Assembly: GCA_016124535.1 (NCBI GenBank)
Contig: WGNK01000030.1
Coordinates: 1-47,529 of the forward strand
Direction: 5' to 3'
Length of the DNA stretch: 47,529 bases
DNA from: Azospirillum sp.
Lineage (GTDB): Bacteria; Pseudomonadota; Alphaproteobacteria; Azospirillales; Azospirillaceae
In this document: piece after piece, positions 34,934-42,874 of the stretch
Layout of the letters: each line of letters opens with the position of its first letter
How positions within the stretch are numbered: the first letter of the stretch is position 1
Notes under the pieces: generated by a model
Told to the model about the DNA's origin: nothing
What the model saw: the letters and a program-made list of their open reading frames with translations, nothing else
The model's database searches: none
Made by a program: the position numbers and the translations under genes

Positions 34934-35263
34934 CTATTCAACCTTTGGCCCAAGGTGCGCTAAACCTATGGCTTCAACACCATCTCGGTAGAATATTATG
35001 TCGCAGACCTCTCCGGATTTTCGATCTCTTATAGTAATGGTTGGCAGGTTAAAGCTATTTCGTCCCGCTACACCGTTCTGATACCAAACCTCTCGCCAAG
35101 CTACGCCGGTAAGTCGATCTCGTAGTATTTCTGCTGGGCCGCATGTCCGGTGAATAATATTGTCTCTAGTCCAGACCTCCTCAACGGCGATACCCGTCTC
35201 AGCGTCGACCTCAATATCAACTGTATATGTTTCCTTAAAGGTTCTTCGTAGTTCCTTCGTCAT
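34934..35263 (-). CDS. Hypothetical protein, 109 residues
   Basis: Start at 35263 (MTKELRRTFKETY) follows a clear ribosome site gaggagcct; the in-frame ATG at 35320 is less likely. It is a beta-rich small protein (TVDIEVDAETGIAVEEVW, then TITIRDRKSGEVCDIIFY). No motif recognised. It is upstream of the SEL1 gene on the same strand (53-bp gap), so they may form an operon, and both share the AT-rich composition. Confidence 0.55.
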   Translation of the reverse strand: MTKELRRTFKETYTVDIEVDAETGIAVEEVWTRDNIIHRTCGPAEILRDRLTGVAWREVWYQNGVAGRNSFNLPTITIRDRKSGEVCDIIFYRDGVEAIGLAHLGPKVE

Positions 35264-35437
35264 AGGCTCCTCAATAGTTTCATCTGATGCAGAATTACAT
35301 AAAAAATACGTAAAATGCAAGATATATTCGATATCGCTTTGTATTCTTTGGCGTTTTTGGTGATTTTGGCGATTGCCTCAAAGTACGCCAAAGCCTTAGT
35401 TCAAGCAGTCACCTGGTCGTTAACACGAGGTGACGCC

Positions 35438-35641
35438 ATGCCCCCGACCCCATTTGAATGCTGCGGAAAGCCCTTGACCGAAGCCCGAAAGGGCAACGGC
35501 TCGCAGGCTCCGAGCCTGTGCGAAAGCTGCCCGCGCCGCTACTTCGCGACGCTAGCCGTCTACCGGAAGCCGCAGGGCATCGCGCCCGGCACTCTCCTCA
35601 ACATCAAAGACCTCGTGCTGGTGAAGGGAGCGGGACAATGA
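35438..35641 (+). CDS. Small Cys-rich protein at the head of the coupling-protein cluster
   Basis: A 67-residue protein (MPPTPFECCGKPLTEARKG) with four or five Cys (ECCG and LCESCPRRYF), possibly one zinc site. The ATG at 35438 has a strong ribosome site (cgaggtgac). A longer frame from 35315 would add a membrane segment (LYSLAFLVILAIASKY), and I cannot exclude it. DNA composition changes sharply near 35430 from AT-rich cargo to GC-rich module, which favours the shorter form. Its stop overlaps the next start as ATGA. Confidence 0.6.
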   Translation: MPPTPFECCGKPLTEARKGNGSQAPSLCESCPRRYFATLAVYRKPQGIAPGTLLNIKDLVLVKGAGQ

Positions 35642-36918
35642 CCCCGCTCCCGAAGGGCCCGGTTGATCCCGCCTGTGTGTTGGCGCGGCTTCGTTCGTCG
35701 CACGAAGAGATTCAGTCGCTGCGCCGTGAACTCGCCGCGGCGGAAGGTACCTCGCTCGCGGCGGCTGAGCAGATCGTCGAAGTCGGTGTGAAGGCCCTGC
35801 GCCGCACCGGTGAGCGGGTCCAATTGTTGTTCCGCCGCCTCGCGATGAAGCGGGATGCGGAGACGCAAGCCTACCGCGCGTTCCAGATCGATCACGGTAT
35901 CGAGCGGGAAGCGACCTGCCCGGACATCCAATCGACCGTCATGGTGACGCAGGGCGCGGTGTTGGCCGAAGCGGCCGTGACCGCCGGGCTGCTCGTGAGC
36001 GACGGCAAGCTCGCTCCGGTCGAAGCCTGCATCTACGGGCTGTCCTTCGCCGGGATCAATGTCGCGGTGGGGCTGGCGGCCGGTTACTTCGGATGCCGGT
36101 TTGCGGGTTATCGGGTCAACGCGCCTGATGCCAGACCGCGCGATGAACACGTGCGTCTGGCCGCATGGGCGGGGCTGGGCGCGTCGGCAGGGGCATTGAC
36201 CCTGCTCAATCTCGCTGCCGCCCGCACCCGCGCTACCGGCAGCCACAAGGACATCTGGAACTTCGAGAAAGTCTCATTCCTCGGCACGTTCGACGACTAT
36301 TTCGCGATTGCGATCTTGATCCTCGGCGCGCTCGGCGCGGTGCTCGCCGTCTACAAGGGCTGGACCGGCATCAAGGACCCGGTGCCGGGCTATACCGAGG
36401 CGAGGCAAGCCGCCGAAGACGATATTCTCTATGCCGCCGAAGAATTGCGCGCCCAGTTCGAGGATGCGACGGAAACGCAATTCGAGGACGCGTTCGACGC
36501 GCTCGAACCAGAAATCGAGCGGTTTGAGGAAGATCGCGAGACGCTGCGCACCGGCTGGCTGGAGTTGGCCTCGCTCGTCTCGGCGCACAACCACACCGTC
36601 GAGGCCGCACGAGACGCCGCCCGGCGGCAGGCGGAAGCGGATCAAGTCCGCGAGAGCTTCATCGCCCGGCCCCGCGAGCGCGCCACCGTCTCCGGCTTCG
36701 ACGATAGCGCCTTCACGGCCCTGCTGATTCCCGAAGCCCCGCTCTCGACCTTCGAGAATGCTGACGCAGGCGAACCCGCGCTGATCGCCGCCCTGCGCGC
36801 CGTCCTGGCGAGCGCCCACGCCGATGCGGCGGCTGCGGTTCTGGACGCCCACACCGCGTTCCTGACCGACAGCGCCCCCTTCGATCCGTCCATCGACACG
36901 ACCGGGAAAGGAGCCTGA
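35638..36918 (+). CDS. Multi-pass membrane protein of the coupling-protein cluster
   Basis: A 426-residue protein. An N-terminal helical part is followed by about four membrane segments between residues 110 and 250 (GAVLAEAAVTAGLLV, YGLSFAGINVAVGLAAGYFG, LAAWAGLGASAGALTLLNLA, FAIAILILGALGAVLAVY). An acidic coiled-coil C-terminus follows (TQFEDAFDALEPEIERFEED). I do not recognise the family. Starts by ATGA overlap with the previous gene, and the next gene starts 3 bp after its stop. It may anchor or regulate the transfer machinery. Confidence 0.7.
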   Translation: MTPLPKGPVDPACVLARLRSSHEEIQSLRRELAAAEGTSLAAAEQIVEVGVKALRRTGERVQLLFRRLAMKRDAETQAYRAFQIDHGIEREATCPDIQSTVMVTQGAVLAEAAVTAGLLVSDGKLAPVEACIYGLSFAGINVAVGLAAGYFGCRFAGYRVNAPDARPRDEHVRLAAWAGLGASAGALTLLNLAAARTRATGSHKDIWNFEKVSFLGTFDDYFAIAILILGALGAVLAVYKGWTGIKDPVPGYTEARQAAEDDILYAAEELRAQFEDATETQFEDAFDALEPEIERFEEDRETLRTGWLELASLVSAHNHTVEAARDAARRQAEADQVRESFIARPRERATVSGFDDSAFTALLIPEAPLSTFENADAGEPALIAALRAVLASAHADAAAAVLDAHTAFLTDSAPFDPSIDTTGKGA

Positions 36919-36921
36919 ACC

Positions 36922-37818
36922 ATGGCCCGCAAATCCTTCAATGCCCGACGTCCGTCTCGCCGCAACCGGTCGCGGGTGGGATCAAGCAATCGCTTGAAGT
37001 GGGCGGCGATCGCTGCCGTTCCCGTGGCTCTGCTCTCCGGCGGCATCTGGGCGATGCAGGCGCTGACCGGCGTGGAGTCCGCGGACGCCGACTTCTGCTT
37101 CGCACGGAAGGACCAGTTCCAGGTTGCCGTGCTGGTGGACAACTCCCTTGGCGGCCTCTCGGCCCAGCAGCTCCGCGACTACGAGACCGGCCTGATGCGG
37201 CCCTTCGAGCGCGCGCCCGCCAATGCCCGGATTTCCTTCTTTACGACCGAGCGCGGCGAGAGTGGGTCGCTCGCACGGCCGATCTTCACGATCTGCAAGC
37301 CCGCAGGAACCCCGCAGGAGCAGGCCGCACTTTCCGCACCCGCCAAGCCCGTGCCGTACCTCAAGAGGCAGGTCGAAGAGGCCCGCACCCGATATCGGCA
37401 GGCGGTCGCTGACATCATCAACGCGGCGCAAGATAGCGCCCGACGCGCTCTGGATTCGCCTGTCCTCGAACTGGTGCAGGCGGTTTCGAAGTATGACGGG
37501 TTTCAGGGGGCGAGGCGCAGCCTCACTCTCGTCACCGACGGTTTGCAGAATAGCGAAACGGCCCAGTTCTGCGCCGCGAAAGGCCATATGCCGCCATATC
37601 CGGCATTCGCCGACAGTGCGGCTTACCAGACCATCAGGCCGCAGCCGCTCACCGGCGTGGACGTGACGCTGCTGCTGGTCGAGCAGACCGTCTTGCCGAC
37701 TACCCAATTGCCCTACTGCACCAATGCCGAGCTGCGTGCGTGGTGGCCCGCCTTCTTGGAAGGGAACGGCGCAGCCTCAGTCGACCTGAACCGCCTGCGC
37801 GTCGGAGCGGGGTCGTAG
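36922..37818 (+). CDS. Membrane-anchored protein with vWA-like start
   Basis: A 298-residue protein with a very basic N-terminus and one membrane anchor (LKWAAIAAVPVALLSGGIWAM), then a presumably periplasmic domain. FQVAVLVDNSLGGLS looks like the first strand and a partial MIDAS (D-x-S) of a von Willebrand A domain, and SLTLVTDGLQNSE fits a later vWA strand. Such domains bind proteins through a metal ion. The gene sits 3 bp after the previous stop and 2 bp before the coupling protein, so it is part of the transfer operon. A role in contact with a helper channel is speculative. Confidence 0.65.
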   Translation: MARKSFNARRPSRRNRSRVGSSNRLKWAAIAAVPVALLSGGIWAMQALTGVESADADFCFARKDQFQVAVLVDNSLGGLSAQQLRDYETGLMRPFERAPANARISFFTTERGESGSLARPIFTICKPAGTPQEQAALSAPAKPVPYLKRQVEEARTRYRQAVADIINAAQDSARRALDSPVLELVQAVSKYDGFQGARRSLTLVTDGLQNSETAQFCAAKGHMPPYPAFADSAAYQTIRPQPLTGVDVTLLLVEQTVLPTTQLPYCTNAELRAWWPAFLEGNGAASVDLNRLRVGAGS

Positions 37819-37820
37819 CC

Positions 37821-39689
37821 ATGGCTCCGCGCGGCAACTCACCGCGGCAAAGCCGGGTTGTTCCGGCGCTGCTGATCGGCGGCCTTTCCTACGCCGCTTG
37901 GCGCGTGGTCGGCGGCCCTGTGGTCGACGGGGCGCAGATAAACGTCATGCCCGCCGTGGCGGCCTTCGGGATGGGGGTGTCGGCCATCGTGCTGGCGACA
38001 TCGACCCTGACCTTCGTCGCCGATCTCTGCGGCTACGTGAGCGCGCGAATCCCGACCGGACGGAAGGGAAGAGCCGCGTTCGGCACGTTCAAAGAGGTGC
38101 GGCGCTCGCTCATCAAGCACGGCTGGGGCGCGTATTTCGGGGTGGCGGAGGGTAAGCCGCTGTTCCCGGACCTCGAAGCTGTCGCCTTCTGTCTGGGGCC
38201 GACCGGCGTCGGCAAAACCACGAAATTCATCCTGCCAGGCATTCTGGCTCTGACGGGTCGCCCACAGGTTTTCTACGACTACAAATCGGATATCACGCCC
38301 CAGGTCGCCCCTGCGCTACGTGGGCATGGGCGGCGGCTCAGGGTGATCAATCTCGGCGGCCTCTACGAGCGGGAGGTTGGACAGGAGAGCGATCGCTACA
38401 ACGTGCTGGCTTTGATCTGCGAGACGTTCTTCCAGCCTGGGGGCCTTGAAGACGTTCCCGACCAGATCCGCGAACTGTGCTTCGTGCTGGACCCTGACGA
38501 TACCGGGAAATCCGGGGTCAGCGACGGGAACTTCTGGAAGTCCGGCTCCCGGCGCTACCTCGGCTTCATCATCCTGATCGTGTGCCTGGTCGAGGGCGGG
38601 AACGCATCACTCGGTCTCTGCCTGCAACTGGCCAACGACAAGCCGAGCCTTCTGCGGCACGCGCTCTGGGCGGCAGGCCGCCTCGAAGCCGAAATCCTCG
38701 ACGAGAACGGCGAGCCTTCCGCTGAAACCGCCCGCTTTCCCATGCACGAGTCGCCATGGGCGGCGCTGCATGACCCGGCGGAGGTTGAGAACTTCGCCGA
38801 ATTCCTGCGGGCGCTGGCATCCGGCATCGCCGATATCCTGGGACAGCCCGATGGCAAGCTGGCCGACAGCATCCTTTCGACGGCGCGCGAGTCGGCGCTC
38901 AGCAGTTTCGGCATCACCAGCCGAGCGGCCAAGCTTACCAGCGGCACGTCCACGCTCCGGTTCTCAGAACTGAAGGACGAAGGTTCCTGCACCGCAATCG
39001 CGGTCATGATCGATCCCGGCAAGCTCGCCGCGCATTCCGATGTTCTCGGCGTACTCCACTGGGCCATGCTGACCGAACTGCGCCGTCACGAACGCAAGAC
39101 ACAGAAGGTCTACATCTGGGCCGACGAGGCCGGAAACCTGCCCTGGCCACGCATTGCCGACGACCTGACCACGCTGCGCGGATATGGCGTAGTTCCAATC
39201 CTGGCGTTCCAGAATTTCGCGCATTTCGAGAAGCGGCACGGCAAGGCCGGGCTGGCGACGTTGCTATCAGAGGCTCAGGTCGTCCTGGCCATGCCCGGCC
39301 AACGCAGCCCCGAGACCCTCGCGCTGCTGGAGCGCAGGCTCTCGACGCAATCTGTGATCGCCAAGAGCCACAACGCCAACAATGCGACCGGCATGTTCAG
39401 CATGGACGGCTACAGCCTCCAGGAAGACGGCAGGCCGCTGCTCAACGCCGAAGAAATCCGCCGCCTGGAGAAGGGCATCCTATGGATCGGCAATCACCGG
39501 CCGCTGCTGGTCGATATGCCGAGCGTGGCCGAGATCGCTCCGTTCCGGGACCAGCTCGCCCCCTCGCCGTTCTACGGCGTACCCTATCGCAAACGGATTC
39601 GGCTGCGGATCAGGCCCTATTCGCGTTCGCTGCTCTCGTGGCTTGGCGCGCTGCTGCGCCGCACGCTTCTCGGCGGAGCAGCGTCATGA
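37821..39689 (+). CDS. Type IV coupling protein (VirD4/TraD/TraG-like ATPase)
   Basis: A 622-residue ATPase. Two N-terminal membrane segments (VPALLIGGLSYAAWRVV; AVAAFGMGVSAIVLATSTL) anchor it. Walker A is GPTGVGKTT (about 126-134), Walker B is KVYIWADEAG, and the TraM/TraD recognition region follows (TTLRGYGVVPILAFQNFAHF). A C-terminal basic tail ends the protein. It links the relaxosome to a type IV secretion channel and pumps DNA. It is the only T4SS-type component I can recognise here. Start set at 37821, 2 bp after the vWA-like gene. The stop overlaps the next start (ATGA). Confidence 0.92.
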   Translation: MAPRGNSPRQSRVVPALLIGGLSYAAWRVVGGPVVDGAQINVMPAVAAFGMGVSAIVLATSTLTFVADLCGYVSARIPTGRKGRAAFGTFKEVRRSLIKHGWGAYFGVAEGKPLFPDLEAVAFCLGPTGVGKTTKFILPGILALTGRPQVFYDYKSDITPQVAPALRGHGRRLRVINLGGLYEREVGQESDRYNVLALICETFFQPGGLEDVPDQIRELCFVLDPDDTGKSGVSDGNFWKSGSRRYLGFIILIVCLVEGGNASLGLCLQLANDKPSLLRHALWAAGRLEAEILDENGEPSAETARFPMHESPWAALHDPAEVENFAEFLRALASGIADILGQPDGKLADSILSTARESALSSFGITSRAAKLTSGTSTLRFSELKDEGSCTAIAVMIDPGKLAAHSDVLGVLHWAMLTELRRHERKTQKVYIWADEAGNLPWPRIADDLTTLRGYGVVPILAFQNFAHFEKRHGKAGLATLLSEAQVVLAMPGQRSPETLALLERRLSTQSVIAKSHNANNATGMFSMDGYSLQEDGRPLLNAEEIRRLEKGILWIGNHRPLLVDMPSVAEIAPFRDQLAPSPFYGVPYRKRIRLRIRPYSRSLLSWLGALLRRTLLGGAAS

Positions 39690-39955
39690 GGGGCGTTCTC
39701 GCCGTGGGCGGCGGCGTCGCTCGCCTGATGGGATCTGTCCTGCGCCGCTGGCCGCTGATCCTGATCGCCGCCTTCTTCATCTCGCCGAGCGGTCCGCATC
39801 TCAGGGTCGTCTACTCGTACAGAGGCCCGGCAAGCCATCCGGCCTACATCTCCTGCACCTATCTCGGTTCGCGCGGCTTCATCACACCATCGTATGGCGT
39901 CATGGGCGACTGCCCGCTGATCGCGTGGATTGATGCGTGGGAGGTCCGGCCATGA
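39686..39955 (+). CDS. Small membrane protein after the coupling protein
   Basis: An 89-residue protein with one hydrophobic segment (WPLILIAAFFIS) and a short Cys-containing exterior part (ISCTYLGSRGF, GDCPLIAWIDAW). The pattern of one signal-anchor and two Cys suggests a small periplasm-facing protein. Starts in an ATGA overlap with the coupling protein gene and ends in another with the next gene. Not recognised. Confidence 0.65.
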   Translation: MRGVLAVGGGVARLMGSVLRRWPLILIAAFFISPSGPHLRVVYSYRGPASHPAYISCTYLGSRGFITPSYGVMGDCPLIAWIDAWEVRP

Positions 39956-40326
39956 GCGGTCGGGGCTCCGCTGCGCGGGATATCGACGGGCCGTGGCTCT
40001 CTCCCCCGGCCACCATGCGCCTACCTGCGCTGCGCCGCAGCTTCGATCTGAACCGCGACCCTTATGTCGCGCTGCAACTCGCCGATCTGGAGAAGAGCGA
40101 GCAGCAACGCCGTGAGGAGTCCGCCGGGCGGGCTTCGAACGACAAGCCCGCCCCGGCGCTCAAACCACCCCGCCACCAGCGTGGCGATGCCGACCGGCAA
40201 GGTTGGCTCACCGCACAGCGCGCCGCCGCCTTCGCCCGCGCGGCGGTGAAAGACGCCGCCGAGGCGGAGCGCACGCGGGAGTCCGGCAAGAAGCCGGATG
40301 AGATTTCACGGGGGCTGTCGCTGTGA
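39952..40326 (+). CDS. Hypothetical basic protein of the transfer cluster
   Basis: A 124-residue protein, Arg/Ala/Asp-rich and probably partly disordered (MSGRGSAARDIDGPWLSPPA). The middle is charged (ADLEKSEQQRREESAGRA). It has no membrane segment. Starts in an ATGA overlap with the preceding small membrane protein. It could be a relaxosome accessory, but nothing specific supports that. Confidence 0.6.
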   Translation: MSGRGSAARDIDGPWLSPPATMRLPALRRSFDLNRDPYVALQLADLEKSEQQRREESAGRASNDKPAPALKPPRHQRGDADRQGWLTAQRAAAFARAAVKDAAEAERTRESGKKPDEISRGLSL

Positions 40327-40355
40327 CGGCCCTGCAATCCGAGGAGGACACGGAA

Positions 40356-40742
40356 ATGACCGACACCACCGGCAAGGCACCGCTCGCCCGGATGTCCGAC
40401 GGCGCGCTTGTGCTCAAGGTCTGGGAACAGCCCGGCGGGCAGAACGGCAAGCCCTTCCTGACGACGAGCGTCGAGCGGACGTACCGCGACAGGGAGACGG
40501 GCGAATACCGCACCTCGCACAGCCTGACGCGGGGACAACTCCTGAAACTTCCGGCGCTGGCCATGGAGGCGAGCAACTTCATCCGCGACTGGGAGGCGGA
40601 GCGGCGCAAAGAGGGCCGTCAGCAGGATGGGGCGGAGCGGCCGCAGGGCGGCCTCGCCGCGCAGCGGGACCAGGCCATGGCCAACGCCAAGGCTCCCGAA
40701 CCCGTCCGGCAGACCTCGCCGGACATGTCACCTGAGCATTGA
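40356..40742 (+). CDS. Hypothetical soluble protein, 128 residues
   Basis: Start at 40356 (MTDTTGKAPLARMSDGALVL) follows a strong gaggaggac site; a GTG at 40323 overlapping the previous stop is the alternative. The core KVWEQPGGQNGKPFLTTSVE and ERTYRDRETGEYRTSHSLTR resembles a small family found on plasmids and integrative elements. The C-terminus is Gln/Ala-rich. Function unknown. It is the last gene before the predicted recombinase promoter. Confidence 0.65.
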   Translation: MTDTTGKAPLARMSDGALVLKVWEQPGGQNGKPFLTTSVERTYRDRETGEYRTSHSLTRGQLLKLPALAMEASNFIRDWEAERRKEGRQQDGAERPQGGLAAQRDQAMANAKAPEPVRQTSPDMSPEH

Positions 40743-40763
40743 GCGTTCTCGCCATCCAACCGT

Positions 40764-40827
40764 GTGCACCCTTGAATTGTATACAAGATCGAAATAATGT
40801 TCCCTCTTCGTTCTTCTCTGGGTGCAC
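40764..40827 (+). promoter_or_regulatory. Predicted promoter and operators of the recombinase operon
   Basis: A -35 TTGAAT (40772-40777) and -10 TAATGT (40795-40800) are spaced 17 bp. A perfect 10-bp palindrome TTGTATACAA (40777-40786) touches the -35 and lies in the spacer; it contains the GT..AC core of GntR-type operators. A second inverted pair, GTGCACCC (40764-40771) and GGGTGCAC (40820-40827), brackets the promoter and could allow looping. A 98-bp leader follows to the small ORF at 40875. Confidence 0.55.
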
Positions 40828-40874
40828 CGGTTGGAGGGATTGGAAATGACGTAAGAGGCAAAGGAGCGACGATA

Positions 40875-41273
40875 ATGAGGACACGAGACGACCCCGACGA
40901 AGGACCAAACGAATCAGGCAGCGCAATGACCATGCCGGAGCGGCCTTCCGCGGCACCCGGCACGGTAGCGCACACGTCCGCGGCGGTCGTTCTCGACGCT
41001 GATCAGTACCGGCGTCTGCTCGCGGACGAGGGCCTGAGCTCTGATCAGGAACGAGAATACATCGAGACGGCCTGGGCAATCCTGCTCCAGGCGATGCTGC
41101 TCGGCATCCGGCTGGAGTTCGATGCGGAAAGCTGTGGACAAGATGCCGGAACAGGCCTGCCGCCGCCGATGGCGAATGAGGGTCTGGTAGAATTGAACGA
41201 CTGCGATTTGAGAATGAAATTTAGCAATGCCGTGGGCCGAGCCGGGCCTGCGGCGGCAGTAAGGAGCCGATAG
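40875..41273 (+). CDS. Small protein encoded just before the recombinase
   Basis: A 132-residue protein. The ATG at 40875 has aaaggagcgac upstream; a longer frame from 40797 is unlikely because it would use the promoter region. The middle (VVLDADQYRRLLADEGLSSD, then REYIETAWAILLQAMLLGIR) is helical. Small proteins of this shape often precede serine recombinase genes in alphaproteobacterial elements, possibly as a direction or control factor. Its stop shares one base with the recombinase GTG start, implying tight coupling. Confidence 0.6.
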   Translation: MRTRDDPDEGPNESGSAMTMPERPSAAPGTVAHTSAAVVLDADQYRRLLADEGLSSDQEREYIETAWAILLQAMLLGIRLEFDAESCGQDAGTGLPPPMANEGLVELNDCDLRMKFSNAVGRAGPAAAVRSR

Positions 41274-42874
41274 TGAACAAGCCGACAATGAAAAAGTCCA
41301 TAATGAACAGGGTGATCGAAGCGGGCGACGATCCGGTCCGCGCCGTCATTTACTGCCGCGTGAGCGATCACAAGCAGACCACCGATGGCGACGGCCTCGC
41401 CTCCCAAGAAACCCGCTGCCGCGAGTATGCGAAGCACCGGGGGATGACTGTCGAACGGGTCTTCGCCGACGACATGTCCGGCAAATTCGCTGACCGGCCT
41501 GATATGCGCAACCTGCTGCTCTTCCTGCACGATGCGCCCGACCGCAAATACGCGGTCGTGGTCGACGACCTGTCGAGGCTCGCCCGCGACGTGGAAGCCT
41601 ACCGTGCCCTGCGCCGAGCTATTTCCGAGGCGGGCGGAGTGTTGATGTCCCCCTCAATCAAGTTCGGGGAGGATTCCGACTCCACCCTGATCGAGAACCT
41701 GCTCGCCTCCGTCGCCCAGCACCAGCGCGAGAAGAACGGCGAGCAGACCCGCAACCGCATGTGGGGCCGTGCCAAGAACGGCTATTGGGTGTTCCCGGCA
41801 ATGCCCGGCTACCGCTTCGAGAAGGTGAAGGGGCACAACAAGCTTCTCGTGCGCGACGAACCAGCCGCCTCAGTGCTCCGTGAAGCTCTGGAGGGCTTCG
41901 CTGCCGGGCGCTTCGAGACGCAAAAGGAGGTCAAGGAGTTCCTCGATAACAACCCGCTCTATCCGAAAGGCAAGGCTGGGTACGTCCACTTCAATCGCGT
42001 GAAAGAGATTTTGATGCATCCGCTCTATGCTGGATACGTTGATATACCCTCATGGCAAATTCACATGGAACCGGGCAAGCATGAAGCCCTGATCGACTAC
42101 GCGACATTCATGCGAGTGCAGGACCGCCTCGCCGGACGCGCCAAGGCCCCGAAGCGCGTCGACATCCGCGAGGACTTCCCCTTGCGGGGCTTCGTGGCCT
42201 GCGATTGCTGCGGCGAGCCCTATACCTCCTGCTGGTCGAAGGGCTCGACCAAGCGCTATCCGTACTATCTCTGCGACACGCGCGGTTGCCCCGAATACCG
42301 CAAGTCGATCCGCAAGGAAGTGATCGAGGCGGAATTCGAGCAGGTACTGGCGGCCATGAAGCCCGCGGCGGGCCTAGTCAAGCTCGCCAAAGCGATGTTC
42401 CGCGACATGTGGGACCAGGTCCACGGCATACAAGCGACCTCGGTGGACGCCCTCAAGGCCGAGCTGCGGCGGCTTGACCAGATGGCAGAGCGATTGATGG
42501 ATCGCATCCTCGAAGGAGACGATGCACTGATTGCCGGATACGAGAAGCGCCTCGCGGCGACCGAGCGGGAACGGGTGGCGGTGCGCGAGAAGATCGCCGG
42601 GTCAGGTCGCCCGCGGGTGCACTTCGAGAATGTTTATCGAACGGTCTTCGACTTTCTCGAAAACCCGCAGAAACTCTGGTGTTCCAGCCACCTTGAGCAC
42701 CGCCGGGCGGTGCTCCGCATGGGCTTCCAGACCCATCTGCGGTACGCCCGTCACAAGGGCTATCGAACGCCAAAAACCACCTTACCGTTCAGGGTGTTAG
42801 GTGGCCTTGGCGGCCCTTTAGAGAAGATGGTGCCCAGGAGAAGACTCGAACTTCCACGACCTTTCGGCCACTAG
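41273..42874 (+). CDS. Large serine recombinase (integrase) whose 3' end crosses the att site
   Basis: A 533-residue recombinase. The resolvase domain starts VRAVIYCRVSDHKQ (catalytic Ser31), with DDLSRLARDV active-site Arg segments. The recombinase domain (about 170-290) and a zinc ribbon (CDCCGEPYTSC, YYLCDTRGC) follow, then a coiled coil and a basic tail. Start is GTG at 41273. The last 12 codons after VP (RRRLELPRPFGH) are antisense to the tRNA-Leu gene, so they belong to the chromosome. In the joined circle the frame would run into the left end and give about 561 residues. It should catalyse integration at the tRNA-Leu end. Confidence 0.92.
   Translation: MNKPTMKKSIMNRVIEAGDDPVRAVIYCRVSDHKQTTDGDGLASQETRCREYAKHRGMTVERVFADDMSGKFADRPDMRNLLLFLHDAPDRKYAVVVDDLSRLARDVEAYRALRRAISEAGGVLMSPSIKFGEDSDSTLIENLLASVAQHQREKNGEQTRNRMWGRAKNGYWVFPAMPGYRFEKVKGHNKLLVRDEPAASVLREALEGFAAGRFETQKEVKEFLDNNPLYPKGKAGYVHFNRVKEILMHPLYAGYVDIPSWQIHMEPGKHEALIDYATFMRVQDRLAGRAKAPKRVDIREDFPLRGFVACDCCGEPYTSCWSKGSTKRYPYYLCDTRGCPEYRKSIRKEVIEAEFEQVLAAMKPAAGLVKLAKAMFRDMWDQVHGIQATSVDALKAELRRLDQMAERLMDRILEGDDALIAGYEKRLAATERERVAVREKIAGSGRPRVHFENVYRTVFDFLENPQKLWCSSHLEHRRAVLRMGFQTHLRYARHKGYRTPKTTLPFRVLGGLGGPLEKMVPRRRLELPRPFGH
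42827..42835. other. attR core of the integrated element
   Basis: ATGGTGCCC matches 9856-9864 exactly. It includes the CCA end of tRNA-Leu (TGG at 42828-42830 on the plus strand) and part of the acceptor stem. In the joined circle it would be flanked by CCCTTTAGAGAAG and CTTAGTGAAGGGG; the second reversed and complemented matches the first at 8 of 13 positions, a weak dyad fit for a serine-recombinase attP. Confidence 0.8.

Larger units (their letters stand above)
9856..42835. mobile_element. Integrative mobilizable element in tRNA-Leu(CAG), about 33 kb
   Basis: Boundaries are the 9-bp direct repeat ATGGTGCCC. Inside are a large serine recombinase at the right end, MobC and a relaxase at the left end, a VirD4/TraD-type coupling protein, a ParB-domain protein, ArdA, a resolvase and many cargo genes. 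No VirB4, VirB6, VirB8-10 or VirB11-like protein is recognisable, so it probably borrows a secretion channel from a helper. The GC-rich core chromosome resumes on both sides. Composition inside is mosaic, with AT-rich cargo at 19.4-27 kb and 31.9-35.4 kb and GC-rich transfer modules at both ends. Confidence 0.85.

Noticed and set aside
9856..42835. Complete conjugative element (ICE)
   Set aside because: A relaxase and coupling protein are present, but no VirB4-type ATPase or other channel protein is recognisable.
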